From Peribacillus kribbensis DSM 17871 (lineage in GTDB: Bacteria > Bacillota > Bacilli > Bacillales > DSM-1321), in the NCBI RefSeq assembly GCF_000430765.1, contig NZ_KE387238.1:258113-302349 (forward strand): a stretch of 44,237 nucleotides of DNA, given 5' to 3'. The notes beneath the pieces were generated by a model, which was given only the letters and a program-made list of their open reading frames with translations, was not told the DNA's origin and made no database searches. A program made the translations under genes and the position numbers. Below are positions 15,687 through 24,615 of the stretch, piece by piece (positions within the stretch are counted from its first letter, which is position 1; the number at the start of each line of letters is the position of its first letter).

Positions 15687-15715
15687 TTGTTAATTAAGCG
15701 CTTCTCCCTTATAAT
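15687..15715 (+). promoter_or_regulatory. SigA promoter of the surface protein-sortase pair
   Basis: TTGTTA (15687-15692), 17-bp spacer, TATAAT (15710-15715). The start codon follows 37 nt later. Confidence 0.8.
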
Positions 15716-15751
15716 TCTCTAGAAAACATAAAATGACAAAAGGGGAAAAGT

Positions 15752-17149
15752 ATGAAAAAAACAGCTGCACTCTTGATTTCCATTTCCATTATTCTTAGCT
15801 TCATCCCTCAAATGGCAATGGCTGCCTCAAAACTGGATTTAACCGCTTATTTAAAGGAACTCTCAAAGGAAAGAGGCTTTGAGGTAACCCGCAGTGATAT
15901 CGAAGAACTGTTCGATAAAGATGAACTACCGTTGGAAAGCTCTTTTGAATCTGTGGATGAGCTAAAGGAATACCTTGGTGTAGTTATTTCAAAGGACTAT
16001 AGCAATCTTAATTCTATTTATAAAGATTACGATATTGACAGAGGTACATTAGATTCCATTCTTGCAGAAAATAAGGAGACTCTGGATGATTACATATTCC
16101 TGGACGATCTTGATTTCACCGTTGGAACTTATATGGAAGAACATGTGAAACAAGAACCTGATTTTGACAATAAGCTAAAAGTATACTTAGACAAGATCAG
16201 CTCTGAGCGGGGCATGACTGTAACAAAAGAAATGCTCGAGGATTATCTTTCGCTTTACGATGACAGCGTGGCTTACTATGCAACCGTTGACGAGCTTAGT
16301 AAATATATGGGGGATGTAATCAGGGCGGATTACAGCAACCTGGATTACTTCCATAAAAACTATCAGCTTGACCGAAAAGGATTAGAAGATCTTTTACAAA
16401 AAAATAACAAGAAGCTTGAGGACTATATTTTTATGGACCAGCTTGAAGAGGATGTCTGGGATTTTTCAGGAGGCAGCCTTCCAGGCATGGAGGATGAAAT
16501 TGCTGATGAACTTCTCCCGATCTTTGAGCAGCAGCTCGGATTGACCAAAGAAGAGCTTAAAAGAATACAGGATCATCTTGCCTCATTGGAGGAAAAACTA
16601 AGCAGTGATGAAACCACCAAGCGGCTGGATGCCATCGCTGAACAGATGATGGAATTTCAGGATTTTGATACCGTCACGGAGCTGACACCGGCGCAGATTG
16701 CAAAGCTGCTCGGGATTTATGATCAGCTGCTGGATATATTTGAAATGAAAGCTTCATACAGTCTTGTAAGCAACGGAAAAGAAACTCCCATCAGTCTTGC
16801 TGGACTCTTAAAGATCGATGATATTAAAGGGGCCAAGCTGAAGATCAATCTATACAACCTTAAGGGAGAGCTTTTGGCGGATATGCTTATCTCCGGCGAT
16901 ATGGTAGATTCAGGAGCTCTCGGGGAAACAGGACAACAGGTGCAGCAATCTGTAAAGGAAGTTAAGCATACGATTTCTGACCCAGTTCCAGTGCAAAAGC
17001 ATATTAAGCCAAAGCACGAAAGAGTCCATAAAACGGTAAGCGGAGCAAAGCTTCCAAAAACCGGCGGCGGCTATCTCCAGAATGCACTGGCGGGACTTGC
17101 CGCTGTCTTTGCAGGGCTATTCATTTTCAGGAAGGTTAGGAAGGCTTGA
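15752..17149 (+). CDS. Processed acidic surface protein with LPKTG sorting signal
   Basis: A 465-aa secreted acidic protein matching the group called processed acidic surface proteins of Bacillus. Signal peptide: MKKTA-, hydrophobic to residue 20, likely cut near AMA-A. Two repeats of about 95 residues follow (about 27-122 and 141-233), sharing YL--IS-ERG, the DYSNL block (82-86 and 193-197) and the LDDYIFLDDL/LEDYIFMDQL end (111-120 and 222-231). A coiled-coil-like region spans about 250-310. The C-terminus is a classic sortase signal: LPKTG at 434-438, a hydrophobic helix and the basic tail RKVRKA. SD AAAGGGG. The sortase gene overlaps its stop codon (TGATG), so they are made together and presumably act together. 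Confidence 0.88.
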   Translation: MKKTAALLISISIILSFIPQMAMAASKLDLTAYLKELSKERGFEVTRSDIEELFDKDELPLESSFESVDELKEYLGVVISKDYSNLNSIYKDYDIDRGTLDSILAENKETLDDYIFLDDLDFTVGTYMEEHVKQEPDFDNKLKVYLDKISSERGMTVTKEMLEDYLSLYDDSVAYYATVDELSKYMGDVIRADYSNLDYFHKNYQLDRKGLEDLLQKNNKKLEDYIFMDQLEEDVWDFSGGSLPGMEDEIADELLPIFEQQLGLTKEELKRIQDHLASLEEKLSSDETTKRLDAIAEQMMEFQDFDTVTELTPAQIAKLLGIYDQLLDIFEMKASYSLVSNGKETPISLAGLLKIDDIKGAKLKINLYNLKGELLADMLISGDMVDSGALGETGQQVQQSVKEVKHTISDPVPVQKHIKPKHERVHKTVSGAKLPKTGGGYLQNALAGLAAVFAGLFIFRKVRKA

Positions 17150-17787
17150 TGGAAGAACCAAAAAAGAAACTGAACCGGAAAAAGAGATTTATTCTTTTGA
17201 TGGCTTCCCTGCTGGTCATTTCAGGCGGTTTCTGGTTTACCTCCACCAATCTTTATAAATTTGCAAAGGGATATATGCTGTTTAAATACCAGACCAAGCA
17301 CCCTCATGTAACAAAGGCGGTAGAGGTCCCGTCCCAAAAGCAGCAGACAGAAAAAGCAGTTCTTTACCCTGTGCAGCCAAAGATGGGGGAAAATATCGGA
17401 GAATTATATATTCCAAAACTGAAGGCATCTCTTCCAATCTTTCATGGAACAAATGAAGATGAGCTGGAAAAGGGAGTTGGACATTTTGCCGGCAGCGTAC
17501 TTCCCGGTGAGAAAGACAACAGTGTCCTTTCCGGACACCGTGATACCGTGTTTAGAAGACTTGGTGAGGTAGGAAGGGGCGATAGGCTGATTGTCAGGAC
17601 CACTGCTGGAGAATTCACCTATAAAGTAAATAGAGTTCGGATTGTCGACGCCGATGATCGTACCGTGATCGTGCCGAAACCCAGGGCTGTCTTAACCGTC
17701 AGCACCTGCTATCCGTTCCGCTATATTGGTTCAGCCCCAAAAAGATATATCTTGTCTGCTTACCTTGTAAAAAGCAAACTCTCCTAG
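17149..17787 (+). CDS. Class D sortase
   Basis: A 212-aa transpeptidase that anchors or processes LPXTG proteins. It has a basic N-terminus, one transmembrane helix (about 14-30), and an extracytoplasmic sortase barrel with catalytic H130 in VLSGHRDTVF, C187 in VSTCYPF and R199 in APKRYIL. The ATG at 17149 overlaps the TGA of the substrate gene by 1 nt and has AGGAAGG upstream; an in-frame TTG at 17146 is less likely. Size and motif set fit the class D group found next to processed acidic surface proteins. Its dedicated substrate is almost certainly the neighbouring LPKTG protein. Confidence 0.92.
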   Translation: MEEPKKKLNRKKRFILLMASLLVISGGFWFTSTNLYKFAKGYMLFKYQTKHPHVTKAVEVPSQKQQTEKAVLYPVQPKMGENIGELYIPKLKASLPIFHGTNEDELEKGVGHFAGSVLPGEKDNSVLSGHRDTVFRRLGEVGRGDRLIVRTTAGEFTYKVNRVRIVDADDRTVIVPKPRAVLTVSTCYPFRYIGSAPKRYILSAYLVKSKLS

Positions 17788-17829
17788 TCGAGCATAAAGT
17801 CCGGCCCTGGTCCGTGCTTTCAACGGTAT

Positions 17830-17866
17830 AAAAAGTTCGGAATGATTTTCATTCCGAACTTTTTTG
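17830..17866 (+). terminator. Terminator of the surface protein-sortase operon
   Basis: AAAAGTTCGGAATGA pairs with TCATTCCGAACTTTT around TTT, followed by more T. It is a long, near-perfect stem. Confidence 0.93.
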
Positions 17867-18053
17867 TTTCAATCAGTACAGCCCTATTTTCCATTTCAAA
17901 AATCAAAGGTGAGAAAATTCAGCTTTACCTGATCGCTCAGGGCCATCCCTGTTCTATTCACAAACATTACTTCCTACGTTTATCTGGAAATACGGATAGG
18001 GTATATCAATATTCTATGAGACAATGCCAGATCAATTTAAAGGAGAGAGCCTG

Positions 18054-19523
18054 ATGAATACAGATTTCACTAAACTATATATAAATGGCGAATGGAAAAA
18101 CGGATCCAGCGATAATAGGCAGCAAAATGTGAATCCATATACAGGTGAAGAATTGTTCACTATACAGACAGCGAGCAAAGAGGACTTGGATGAGGCTTAT
18201 ACAGCTGCAGCAGCCGCACAGAATGTCTGGGCAGATGAATTGCCCCAAAAGAAACAGGAAGTCATTGAAAATGCGATTGCTTTAATAAAAGAAAATGAGG
18301 ATTTCATTACCGAATGGCTGGTTAAGGAATCCGGAAGCACCCGGACGAAGGCCGAGCTTGAAATCATGGCCTCCATCAATATCCTAAAGGAAGCTGCTTC
18401 TTTCCCATTCCGGATGGAAGGAAAAATCCTTCCGTCCCAAAACGCAGGAAAGGAAAACAGAGTCTATCGGAATCCTTTAGGGGTAATCGGGGTAATCAGT
18501 CCGTGGAATTTTCCTTTTCATTTGGCCATGAGAACCATCGGTCCCGCACTCGCTGCAGGCAATGCTGTTGTCGTAAAGCCGGCAACGGATACCCCAGTAA
18601 CAGGCGGATTGATCTTTGCAAGCATCTTTGAGGCAGCAGGTCTTCCTAAAGGCCTGCTGAACATCGTGGTCGGCAGGGGTTCGGAAATCGGCGATGATAT
18701 GGTTACACACCCTGTCCCCCGCCTCATATCCTTCACTGGATCCACAGAAGTTGGACGCCACATCGGCGAGCTGGCAGGAAAAGGACTCAAGAAGGCAGCT
18801 CTTGAATTAGGCGGCAATAACGTTTTTATCGTATTGGATGATGCGCACATTGACCAGGCTGTGGATTCAGCCATTTTTGGGAAGTTCTATCATCAAGGGC
18901 AAATTTGTATGGCAATCAACCGGATCTTTGTACATGATTCCATACATGATGACTTTATTGAAAAGTTTATTGAAAAAGTGAAAAAATTGAAATATGGAAA
19001 TCCGGCCGAAGCCCAAACTCATGTAGGTCCTCTAATCAACGGGAAGCAGGTAGACCGAATTCTAAGTGATGTTGAGGAAAGCGTTGGCCAGGGTGCAGAA
19101 ATCCTGCTTGGCGGCGAAGCAGAAGGAAACGTTTTACAGCCGACCGTAATGATTTCCGTAACCAATGAAATGCCCATCGCCGTTAATGAAATTTTCGGTC
19201 CTGTTGCAGCCATTATTCCGTTCGCAGCGGACGAAGAAGTCATCGACATGGCCAATGAGCTCCCTTATGGACTAAGCGGGGCGGTCCATTCATCCAGCAT
19301 AGAACGCGGAACCAATCTAGCCCGCCGCATTCATACAGGCATGGTCCATGTCAATGACCAACCCGTCAATGATGAAGCCCATGTACCTTTCGGCGGTGAA
19401 AAAAATTCTGGGCTTGGCCGCTTTAATGGCCAATGGGTACTGGATGAATTCACTACCTTAAAATGGATCGGTGTGCAGCATTCTCCTAGAAATTACGGGC
19501 CTTTCATCAACGAATTATCCTAA
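18054..19523 (+). CDS. Aldehyde dehydrogenase (YfmT/vanillin dehydrogenase-like)
   Basis: A 489-aa NAD(P)-dependent aldehyde dehydrogenase. Catalytic E251 lies in LELGGNN and the nucleophile C285 in HQGQICMAINR; the cofactor-binding SFTGSTEVGRHIG block precedes them and the C-terminal PFGGEKNSGLGRFNG motif is typical. By overall feel it is closest to the B. subtilis YfmT-type aromatic aldehyde dehydrogenases, but ALDH subfamilies are hard to separate by eye. The start at 18054 is used because AAAGGAGAG lies 7 nt before it. Single-gene unit with its own terminator. Confidence 0.88.
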   Translation: MNTDFTKLYINGEWKNGSSDNRQQNVNPYTGEELFTIQTASKEDLDEAYTAAAAAQNVWADELPQKKQEVIENAIALIKENEDFITEWLVKESGSTRTKAELEIMASINILKEAASFPFRMEGKILPSQNAGKENRVYRNPLGVIGVISPWNFPFHLAMRTIGPALAAGNAVVVKPATDTPVTGGLIFASIFEAAGLPKGLLNIVVGRGSEIGDDMVTHPVPRLISFTGSTEVGRHIGELAGKGLKKAALELGGNNVFIVLDDAHIDQAVDSAIFGKFYHQGQICMAINRIFVHDSIHDDFIEKFIEKVKKLKYGNPAEAQTHVGPLINGKQVDRILSDVEESVGQGAEILLGGEAEGNVLQPTVMISVTNEMPIAVNEIFGPVAAIIPFAADEEVIDMANELPYGLSGAVHSSSIERGTNLARRIHTGMVHVNDQPVNDEAHVPFGGEKNSGLGRFNGQWVLDEFTTLKWIGVQHSPRNYGPFINELS

Positions 19524-19533
19524 ATGCATGAAT

Positions 19534-19580
19534 GGAATGCCGGCGGCTGGATGATCCAGCCTTCTGCATTCCTTTTTTTC
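19534..19580 (+). terminator. Terminator of the aldehyde dehydrogenase gene
   Basis: GGAATGC...GGCTGGAT pairs with ATCCAGCC...GCATTCC, followed by T7. Confidence 0.88.
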
Positions 19581-19687
19581 TGTAAAAATTCCGGGACAGA
19601 ATCATCCTTCATCTCTAAAAATGATGGTTTTTGTATTTTTTTGTGTATATGGAGATTTTTTATTTTATTCGCATTGGTAATAAATGT

Positions 19688-19693
19688 TATAAT
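19688..19693 (+). promoter_or_regulatory. Extended -10 promoter of the GGDEF gene
   Basis: TATAAT preceded by TGT (TG at 19685-19686), a classic extended -10 element, 57 nt upstream of the chosen start. The -35 is weak. Confidence 0.6.
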
Positions 19694-19749
19694 ATTAAGA
19701 AGACTATTCTACCGGCCTTTCGCCTTAAGAAATGACTGGATGTGTAATC

Positions 19750-20946
19750 ATGAATGAAAATAAACCAAACGGGCAAGCTGTCCACTTACAAGAAATATTA
19801 AATCTGGTCAAGTCTGTAGGCACGACTTCATATCGAAGTGCTGAAGCGGCTTTTACAACGTTTTTCCACAGCGGAAAGACAGAAAACCCTTCCCTTTTTG
19901 CTGATATCTTAGACGAGATTCATGCCCTCAATGAGAAAATTATTGATATGACATGGCTCAATGAGCATTTGAGGATTTTGCATGATTTTGGGAGGACCTG
20001 TTCCCAGACCTTAAATGAGAAGGTTTTAATGGAAAAAGCGTTTGAGCTGGTATCGCAGGTTATGCCCACAGATTCTTTTTTTATTGCTCTGTGGGATGAA
20101 GGAAGCCATGTGATCCAGATGTCCTTTATGGTCGAAAACGGAGAAATTCTCCCTCCTGTAGACATCCCTTTTGAAGATGGCAGCTTTACAGCAAAGGTCA
20201 TTAAATCCAAGGAAACGATACATGGAAAAACAGCCAAGGAGCTGGATGAATTCAATTATATCATCGGTGCCGATGAACCCGACACATGCATTTTTGTTCC
20301 GCTGCTGGTCGATGACCAGGTGAAAGGGGTAATATCTGCACAAAGCAACCGGGAGTTTGCTTTTCGGAAAGAGCATGAAGATCTTCTGCAAATCATCGGA
20401 AACCAGGTCATTTCTTCTATTGTGACAGCCAGGCTGTATACAGCCAATTATGAAATGTCGCTCACCGATGAAATGACAGGGCTTGGCAACTACCGGGCCT
20501 TTCACTCGGACTTAGAAAAGCTTGTACAGGCCGGGAAGAGTTCTGTGTCTCTACTTATGATCGATTCTGACGGGTTAAAATCCATCAATGATCGATTTGG
20601 ACATCATGCGGGAGATTTATATTTAAAAACGATTGCCGATGGCATGAAGTCCCTATGCGGCAGGTATGTAAAAGCGTACCGCTACGCCGGCGATGAGTTT
20701 ATGCTCATTTTAGATGGTGCCGGACTGGATGAACTGGATTCTTATTTCATTAAATTGAGACAATATTTAGACACAAAACCGTTATACTTTCAAAACATTA
20801 AACTCCACGCTTCCTTCAGCGGGGGAGCTGCCGTCTATCCGCTCCACGCTGACTCCTCAGAAGCGCTTAAAAGAACCGCGGACCTTGCCCTCTACAAGGC
20901 CAAAAGAATGGGTAAAAATCAATATTACATATTCAGCCAGCTATGA
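19750..20946 (+). CDS. GAF-GGDEF diguanylate cyclase
   Basis: A 398-aa cytoplasmic signalling protein. An N-terminal helical region is followed by a GAF sensory domain (about 80-225) and a GGDEF domain (about 235-398). The GGDEF domain shows the substrate-binding NDRFGHHAGDLYL block and the active-site signature A313-G-D-E-F317; AGDEF is a variant known in active cyclases. No EAL domain and no membrane helix. An I-site RxxD just before the signature is not obvious (the preceding residues read GRYVKAYRY). The start at 19750 has a modest SD (GGATG); an in-frame ATG at 19732 would add six residues. It probably makes cyclic-di-GMP in response to a small ligand. Confidence 0.9.
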   Translation: MNENKPNGQAVHLQEILNLVKSVGTTSYRSAEAAFTTFFHSGKTENPSLFADILDEIHALNEKIIDMTWLNEHLRILHDFGRTCSQTLNEKVLMEKAFELVSQVMPTDSFFIALWDEGSHVIQMSFMVENGEILPPVDIPFEDGSFTAKVIKSKETIHGKTAKELDEFNYIIGADEPDTCIFVPLLVDDQVKGVISAQSNREFAFRKEHEDLLQIIGNQVISSIVTARLYTANYEMSLTDEMTGLGNYRAFHSDLEKLVQAGKSSVSLLMIDSDGLKSINDRFGHHAGDLYLKTIADGMKSLCGRYVKAYRYAGDEFMLILDGAGLDELDSYFIKLRQYLDTKPLYFQNIKLHASFSGGAAVYPLHADSSEALKRTADLALYKAKRMGKNQYYIFSQL

Positions 20947-20979
20947 TATTGATCTTTTCCTTCCTGTCTTTCTTAACAT

Positions 20980-21016
20980 GAGGGCCTGATTTTTTCATTA
21001 GAGTCAGGCCCTTTTC
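20980..21016. terminator. Bidirectional terminator
   Basis: GGGCCTGA (20982-20989) pairs with TCAGGCCC (21004-21011) followed by TTTTC. It lies between convergent genes. Confidence 0.75.
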
Positions 21017-21031
21017 TATTGCGCTTAGGAA

Positions 21032-22450
21032 TCAATGCGGAAGGAATACAGTGCCGGCATATAAAAGAGCTGTTATGCCGGCTGCAATCAATGCCGGCTT
21101 TAATTTAAATCTTGCATACTCGATGACTGATATATTGAGAATCCTGGCAAGAGTATTGGTATCATCGCTAAGCGGGGAAGCAAATGCCCCAAATGTTCCG
21201 CTCGCAAAGACAGCACCTATCATAATCGGCAGAGAAATTCCGGCAGCCTGCGCCATCGAAATCCCCATTGGCATCAGTATCCCCCAGGTCCCCCAGGCTG
21301 ATCCGATAAAGTAGGATAAGGCACCTCCAAATAGAAACAAAACCGGCACTACAAAAAAAGAGGGAATCCAGCCGGTGTGCTGGGTTATGAAAGCTGCAAA
21401 CCCCAGTTTTTCAGCAACCGAGGAAAGCCCCCACACGATACTCAGCAAAACAATGACAGAAACCATTTCATTTCCGCCCTGGATGAAGCTTCCTATCAGA
21501 TCATTCAGCGTAAAACGCTGAAAAAGGAGCCAGACAAAGGTCAGCAGTGAAACAGCTAATAAGGCTGCCAGCATGGCTGCCATCACGTCGGCGTTTAAAA
21601 AGGCCTCTACGATTCCCCTATTCTTTTGGTAGCCACTCCACCAGGTAAAAACCATTGTTAAAATGATGATCAAAGCCAATGGTGCAAGAAGATTCCATGG
21701 CTTCACAGGCAGCTCCCTGTTTACAGAAGGATCACAGCTATGCCAATCATCCCCGCCTTCAGTGTTTCTGCCAATCTGATTGGGATCGCTGTTTTCGGTA
21801 GAACGAGAGCGATGAAAAAAGCTTAAATAGATTCCTACTATAATCATGACAAATGAAAAAAAGTTGAACGGAATACTCTGAATGAATAAGCGGTAAGGAT
21901 CCAGTGACACATTCCCTGCATGGACTGCTGCATCCACCATGGAAGTCATATATCCTACAAAAGCCGTAGCGATGGGAATCAGGACAATGATAGGCGTAGC
22001 CGTCGTCTCAATCACAAATCCCAGCTCCTGTGCAGACATATTCACCTTCTGAAGCAGAGCCCTCATGATCGGTGCAATTGTGACAAAACGGAAGCTCGGT
22101 GCAGTAAAAGTTCCGAGGGTTGAAAGATATGTAAGAATTAAAGCCTCTTTTTTTGTATGTATCCTCTCCGAAGCTTTTTCCACAAATCCCCTCACTCCAC
22201 CTGATATTTTAATGATTCCGATGAGACCCGAGAACATATATAGAAATAATATGATTTTAATATTGTTTTCATCCACCATTCCCTTTACCAAAAGACGGAT
22301 GAATACATCCAATCCACCCGTGAGAGAAGGACTCAATAGATAGGAACCGGCAAGAAAACCGGCGAACAGCCCTGCCAAAACCTGCTTTGTAAGAATGGAC
22401 AATGGTATCACAATTAAAAAAGGCACAACGGAGACCCAATTCCCTTCCAT
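21032..22450 (-). CDS. Na+/H+ antiporter, NhaC family
   Basis: A 472-aa integral membrane protein with about eleven hydrophobic segments, of the NhaC-like antiporter family. Family-like blocks are the N-terminal PFLIVIPLSILTKQVLAGLF, TFTAPSFRFVTIAPIMRAL, ATPIIVLIPIATAFVGY, and in the second half SYFIGSAWGTWGILMPMGIS and ASPLSDDTNTLA (polar residues inside helices, probably the ion pathway). A hydrophilic central loop (about 215-250) separates the halves. ATG with GGGAGGGAG upstream. Ion and physiological role (pH or sodium tolerance, or amine exchange) are inferred from family. Confidence 0.87.
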   Translation of the reverse strand: MEGNWVSVVPFLIVIPLSILTKQVLAGLFAGFLAGSYLLSPSLTGGLDVFIRLLVKGMVDENNIKIILFLYMFSGLIGIIKISGGVRGFVEKASERIHTKKEALILTYLSTLGTFTAPSFRFVTIAPIMRALLQKVNMSAQELGFVIETTATPIIVLIPIATAFVGYMTSMVDAAVHAGNVSLDPYRLFIQSIPFNFFSFVMIIVGIYLSFFHRSRSTENSDPNQIGRNTEGGDDWHSCDPSVNRELPVKPWNLLAPLALIIILTMVFTWWSGYQKNRGIVEAFLNADVMAAMLAALLAVSLLTFVWLLFQRFTLNDLIGSFIQGGNEMVSVIVLLSIVWGLSSVAEKLGFAAFITQHTGWIPSFFVVPVLFLFGGALSYFIGSAWGTWGILMPMGISMAQAAGISLPIMIGAVFASGTFGAFASPLSDDTNTLARILNISVIEYARFKLKPALIAAGITALLYAGTVFLPH

Positions 22451-22609
22451 ATGCTCCCTCCCTGACCGATAATATCTTTTAGCATGTGAAATCCATTAGC
22501 TTTTTATCCTCAGCCAAATTTCCATCGTTTTTCCGGAAAGATTAGGACAGCCATTGAATAAGGTTTAAAGAGAAGATAAAAAGAGCTGATTAAAGGAGGC
22601 TGTCTGTTA

Positions 22610-22759
22610 ATGTTACTCATCTTTATATGCTTTTTGAGCATCCTTGGCTTGCTCCAGATCATTGGACTTGACACTCCGGGCAAAAACAGCGGTGAATTGC
22701 TGCAAAATGAAGAGCAATTAAAAGCCCAGACCATGATGTCACTGGATCCGGACAATTAA
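22610..22759 (+). CDS. 49-aa membrane peptide
   Basis: A short gene with AAAGGAGG ten nt before ATG. The product (MLLIFICFLSILGLLQIIGL...) has one N-terminal hydrophobic helix (about residues 1-19), then a hydrophilic tail rich in E, Q, N and D ending MMSLDPDN. It could be a single-pass membrane protein or a poorly cleaved secreted peptide. It sits alone between two minus-strand genes. A perfect inverted repeat TTGCAGCC/GGCTGCAA (22776-22811) follows within 20 nt and may be its terminator or a structured 3' end. Family not recognised; supported by the strong RBS and good codon pattern. Confidence 0.65.
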   Translation: MLLIFICFLSILGLLQIIGLDTPGKNSGELLQNEEQLKAQTMMSLDPDN

Positions 22760-22775
22760 TGATGTTTCGTAAGTA

Positions 22776-22811
22776 TTGCAGCCATATATGGGAGTTCGGC
22801 ATAGGCTGCAA
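22776..22811 (+). other. Inverted repeat after the 49-aa gene
   Basis: TTGCAGCC and GGCTGCAA separated by 20 nt; possible 3' stem of the small gene's transcript. There is no adjacent T-run, so termination here is uncertain. Confidence 0.4.
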
Positions 22812-22849
22812 GGCTTACCCCCGGCCCTTTTCTTCTATTCCCGAAACTC

Positions 22850-22884
22850 ATAATAAACAGCCGCCCCCCAGCAGGAGCGGCCGC
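22850..22884 (-). terminator. Terminator of the gnd gene
   Basis: On the minus strand GCGGC and GCCGC flank a G-rich loop, followed by TGTTTATT. GC-rich stem just after the stop codon. Confidence 0.6.
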
Positions 22885-22894
22885 TCATTTAATT

Positions 22895-23788
22895 TTATTT
22901 CACTACATCATGTCCGCCGAATTCGTTTCTTAATGCTGCTACGACTTTGCCTGCGAAGGTATCATCTTCTAGAGATCGGTATCTCATCAGGAGTGACATA
23001 GCTATGACCGGTGTAGCTACCTGAAGGTCCAATGCTTCCTCCAGGGTCCATTTTCCTTCGCCTGAGGAATGCATGATTCCTTTAAGTCCTTCAAGCCGAG
23101 CATCTTTCGAGAAGGCGTTTTCTGTTAATTCCATCAGCCATGAGCGAATGACCGAGCCATTATTCCATACCCTGGCCACCTTTTCATAGTCAAACTGAAA
23201 ATTGCTCTTTTCCAAGACGTCAAATCCTTCTGCAATGGCCTGCATCATCCCATATTCCACGCCGTTATGTACCATTTTTAAGAAGTGGCCGCTTCCGCTC
23301 TCTCCTGCATATAAATAACCGTTTTCGACACAAATATCCTTAAATATCTGCTCTACATGCTGAAAGGCTTCTGGGTTTCCGCCTACCATTGTACAAGCTC
23401 CATGGCGCGCCCCTGACATTCCGCCGCTCGTTCCGGTATCCAGGAAATGGATGCCCTTTTCTTCGAGGTTCTTGGCCCTTCTTATGGATTCCTTATAATT
23501 GGAATTTCCTCCGTCAATCACGATATCGCCTTTGTCTAATAATCCTTTTAGCTCATCGATTACATTTTCGGTGATTTTCCCTGCCGGAACCATGATCCAG
23601 ACTGCCTTAGGGGATGGAAGGCTTTCAACTAATTCCGGAATGGACCCTGCCCCGGACGCACCCTCTTTAGTGAGTTTCTGAACATTCTCTGCATTAACAT
23701 CGTAAGCTGTTACCTCATGCTTATGATCCATAAGATTCAATGCCAAGTTATATCCCATTTTTCCTAATCCAATTAATCCTATCTTCAT
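22895..23788 (-). CDS. gnd: 6-phosphogluconate dehydrogenase, short decarboxylating type
   Basis: Oxidises 6-phosphogluconate to ribulose 5-phosphate and CO2. The 297-aa protein is the short form (YqeC/GndA type, compared with about 470 aa for the classic enzyme), usually NAD-preferring. N-terminal GLIGLGKMGYNLA is the dinucleotide-binding glycine motif; IDGGNSNYKES and DTGTSGGMSGARHGACTMVGG are family signatures; KMVHNGVEYGMMQ carries the catalytic lysine-asparagine region. ATG with AGAGGCGG upstream. It supplies ribulose 5-phosphate, the same sugar used by the hxlAB pair 8 kb away, though no operon link is seen. Confidence 0.93.
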   Translation of the reverse strand: MKIGLIGLGKMGYNLALNLMDHKHEVTAYDVNAENVQKLTKEGASGAGSIPELVESLPSPKAVWIMVPAGKITENVIDELKGLLDKGDIVIDGGNSNYKESIRRAKNLEEKGIHFLDTGTSGGMSGARHGACTMVGGNPEAFQHVEQIFKDICVENGYLYAGESGSGHFLKMVHNGVEYGMMQAIAEGFDVLEKSNFQFDYEKVARVWNNGSVIRSWLMELTENAFSKDARLEGLKGIMHSSGEGKWTLEEALDLQVATPVIAMSLLMRYRSLEDDTFAGKVVAALRNEFGGHDVVK

Positions 23789-23992
23789 AATAACCGCCTC
23801 TTTTTAAAATTTTTCAATGCTTATCCATCCTAAAATAGGAGTTTGAAGTTTGCCTGCCCTTGAATACCAGTTACATGCACATGCTTACCTTTTATAGTTT
23901 CCAGTCATCTGTAATAAATTCAAATAAGGGTATTATTTTTTAAAATCAGCACAAGTTATAACCGTACCAGATCTCAGGCAGGAGTAATCCAA

Positions 23993-24490
23993 GTGAAAAT
24001 CATAAGAAGCTATTTTAATAACTATAGACTTTATATGTATATCGGGATAAACGTCTGCCTTCTCATCCCCCTGACAGTGTCTTCCTATATTGAAGCAGAC
24101 CTGATGATTCCTTTTATACTGTTCCTTCCGGTTTGTGTATACCTTCTCTATAAATTTCTTGTGGATATCCCTGGTTCAATGGACTCCACGCTGAAGCTGC
24201 TTTCCTGCTCGCTCTTAATGCTCAGCATCGTTCTCCTCACCTATTCCAACTTGTATTTATCTATTTACAAACAATATGGACAATCTTCATTTTCCGGGCC
24301 GAATCTGACAGCAGATGATTTTATCTATTATAGTGTAACCACCTTTACGACTACCGGTTACGGTGATATCACTTCCACCTGCTCTCTTTCATATGCAGCA
24401 GCAGCCTCTGAAATGCTGATTGGCTTTCTTAGCAGCACAATCTTCATGGCCATCCTGGCAGCTAAGATTGCCAGGACATTCAATAAATAA
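23993..24490 (+). CDS. Small potassium channel (ion channel family)
   Basis: A 165-aa membrane protein with about four hydrophobic helices: two N-terminal (about 15-32 and 38-57), one about 68-90, then the pore region and a final helix (135-160). The selectivity filter is unmistakable, T120-T-G-Y-G-D125 within TTFTTTGYGDI, as in two-pore-helix K+ channels (Ion_trans_2). No cytoplasmic RCK/TrkA domain follows, so gating must be intrinsic or by a partner. GTG start with GCAGGAG about 9 nt upstream. Single gene. Confidence 0.9.
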   Translation: MKIIRSYFNNYRLYMYIGINVCLLIPLTVSSYIEADLMIPFILFLPVCVYLLYKFLVDIPGSMDSTLKLLSCSLLMLSIVLLTYSNLYLSIYKQYGQSSFSGPNLTADDFIYYSVTTFTTTGYGDITSTCSLSYAAAASEMLIGFLSSTIFMAILAAKIARTFNK

Positions 24491-24517
24491 ACAAGCGCAA
24501 TATAAAAAAGAAGGCAT

Positions 24518-24550
24518 CAAAAAAAGCCTGTGGGATACAGGCTTTATCAT
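24518..24550 (-). terminator. Terminator of the 49-aa acidic gene
   Basis: AAAGCCTGT pairs with ACAGGCTTT around GGGAT. The seven-A run lies on the left, so it works best in the minus direction; weaker for the + strand channel gene. Confidence 0.75.
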
Positions 24551-24615
24551 ACAGCATGAAGAATATCTTGATCCAGAAACAGACCTTTAAGGAGTCACTT
24601 CACCCCCGCGATTTT

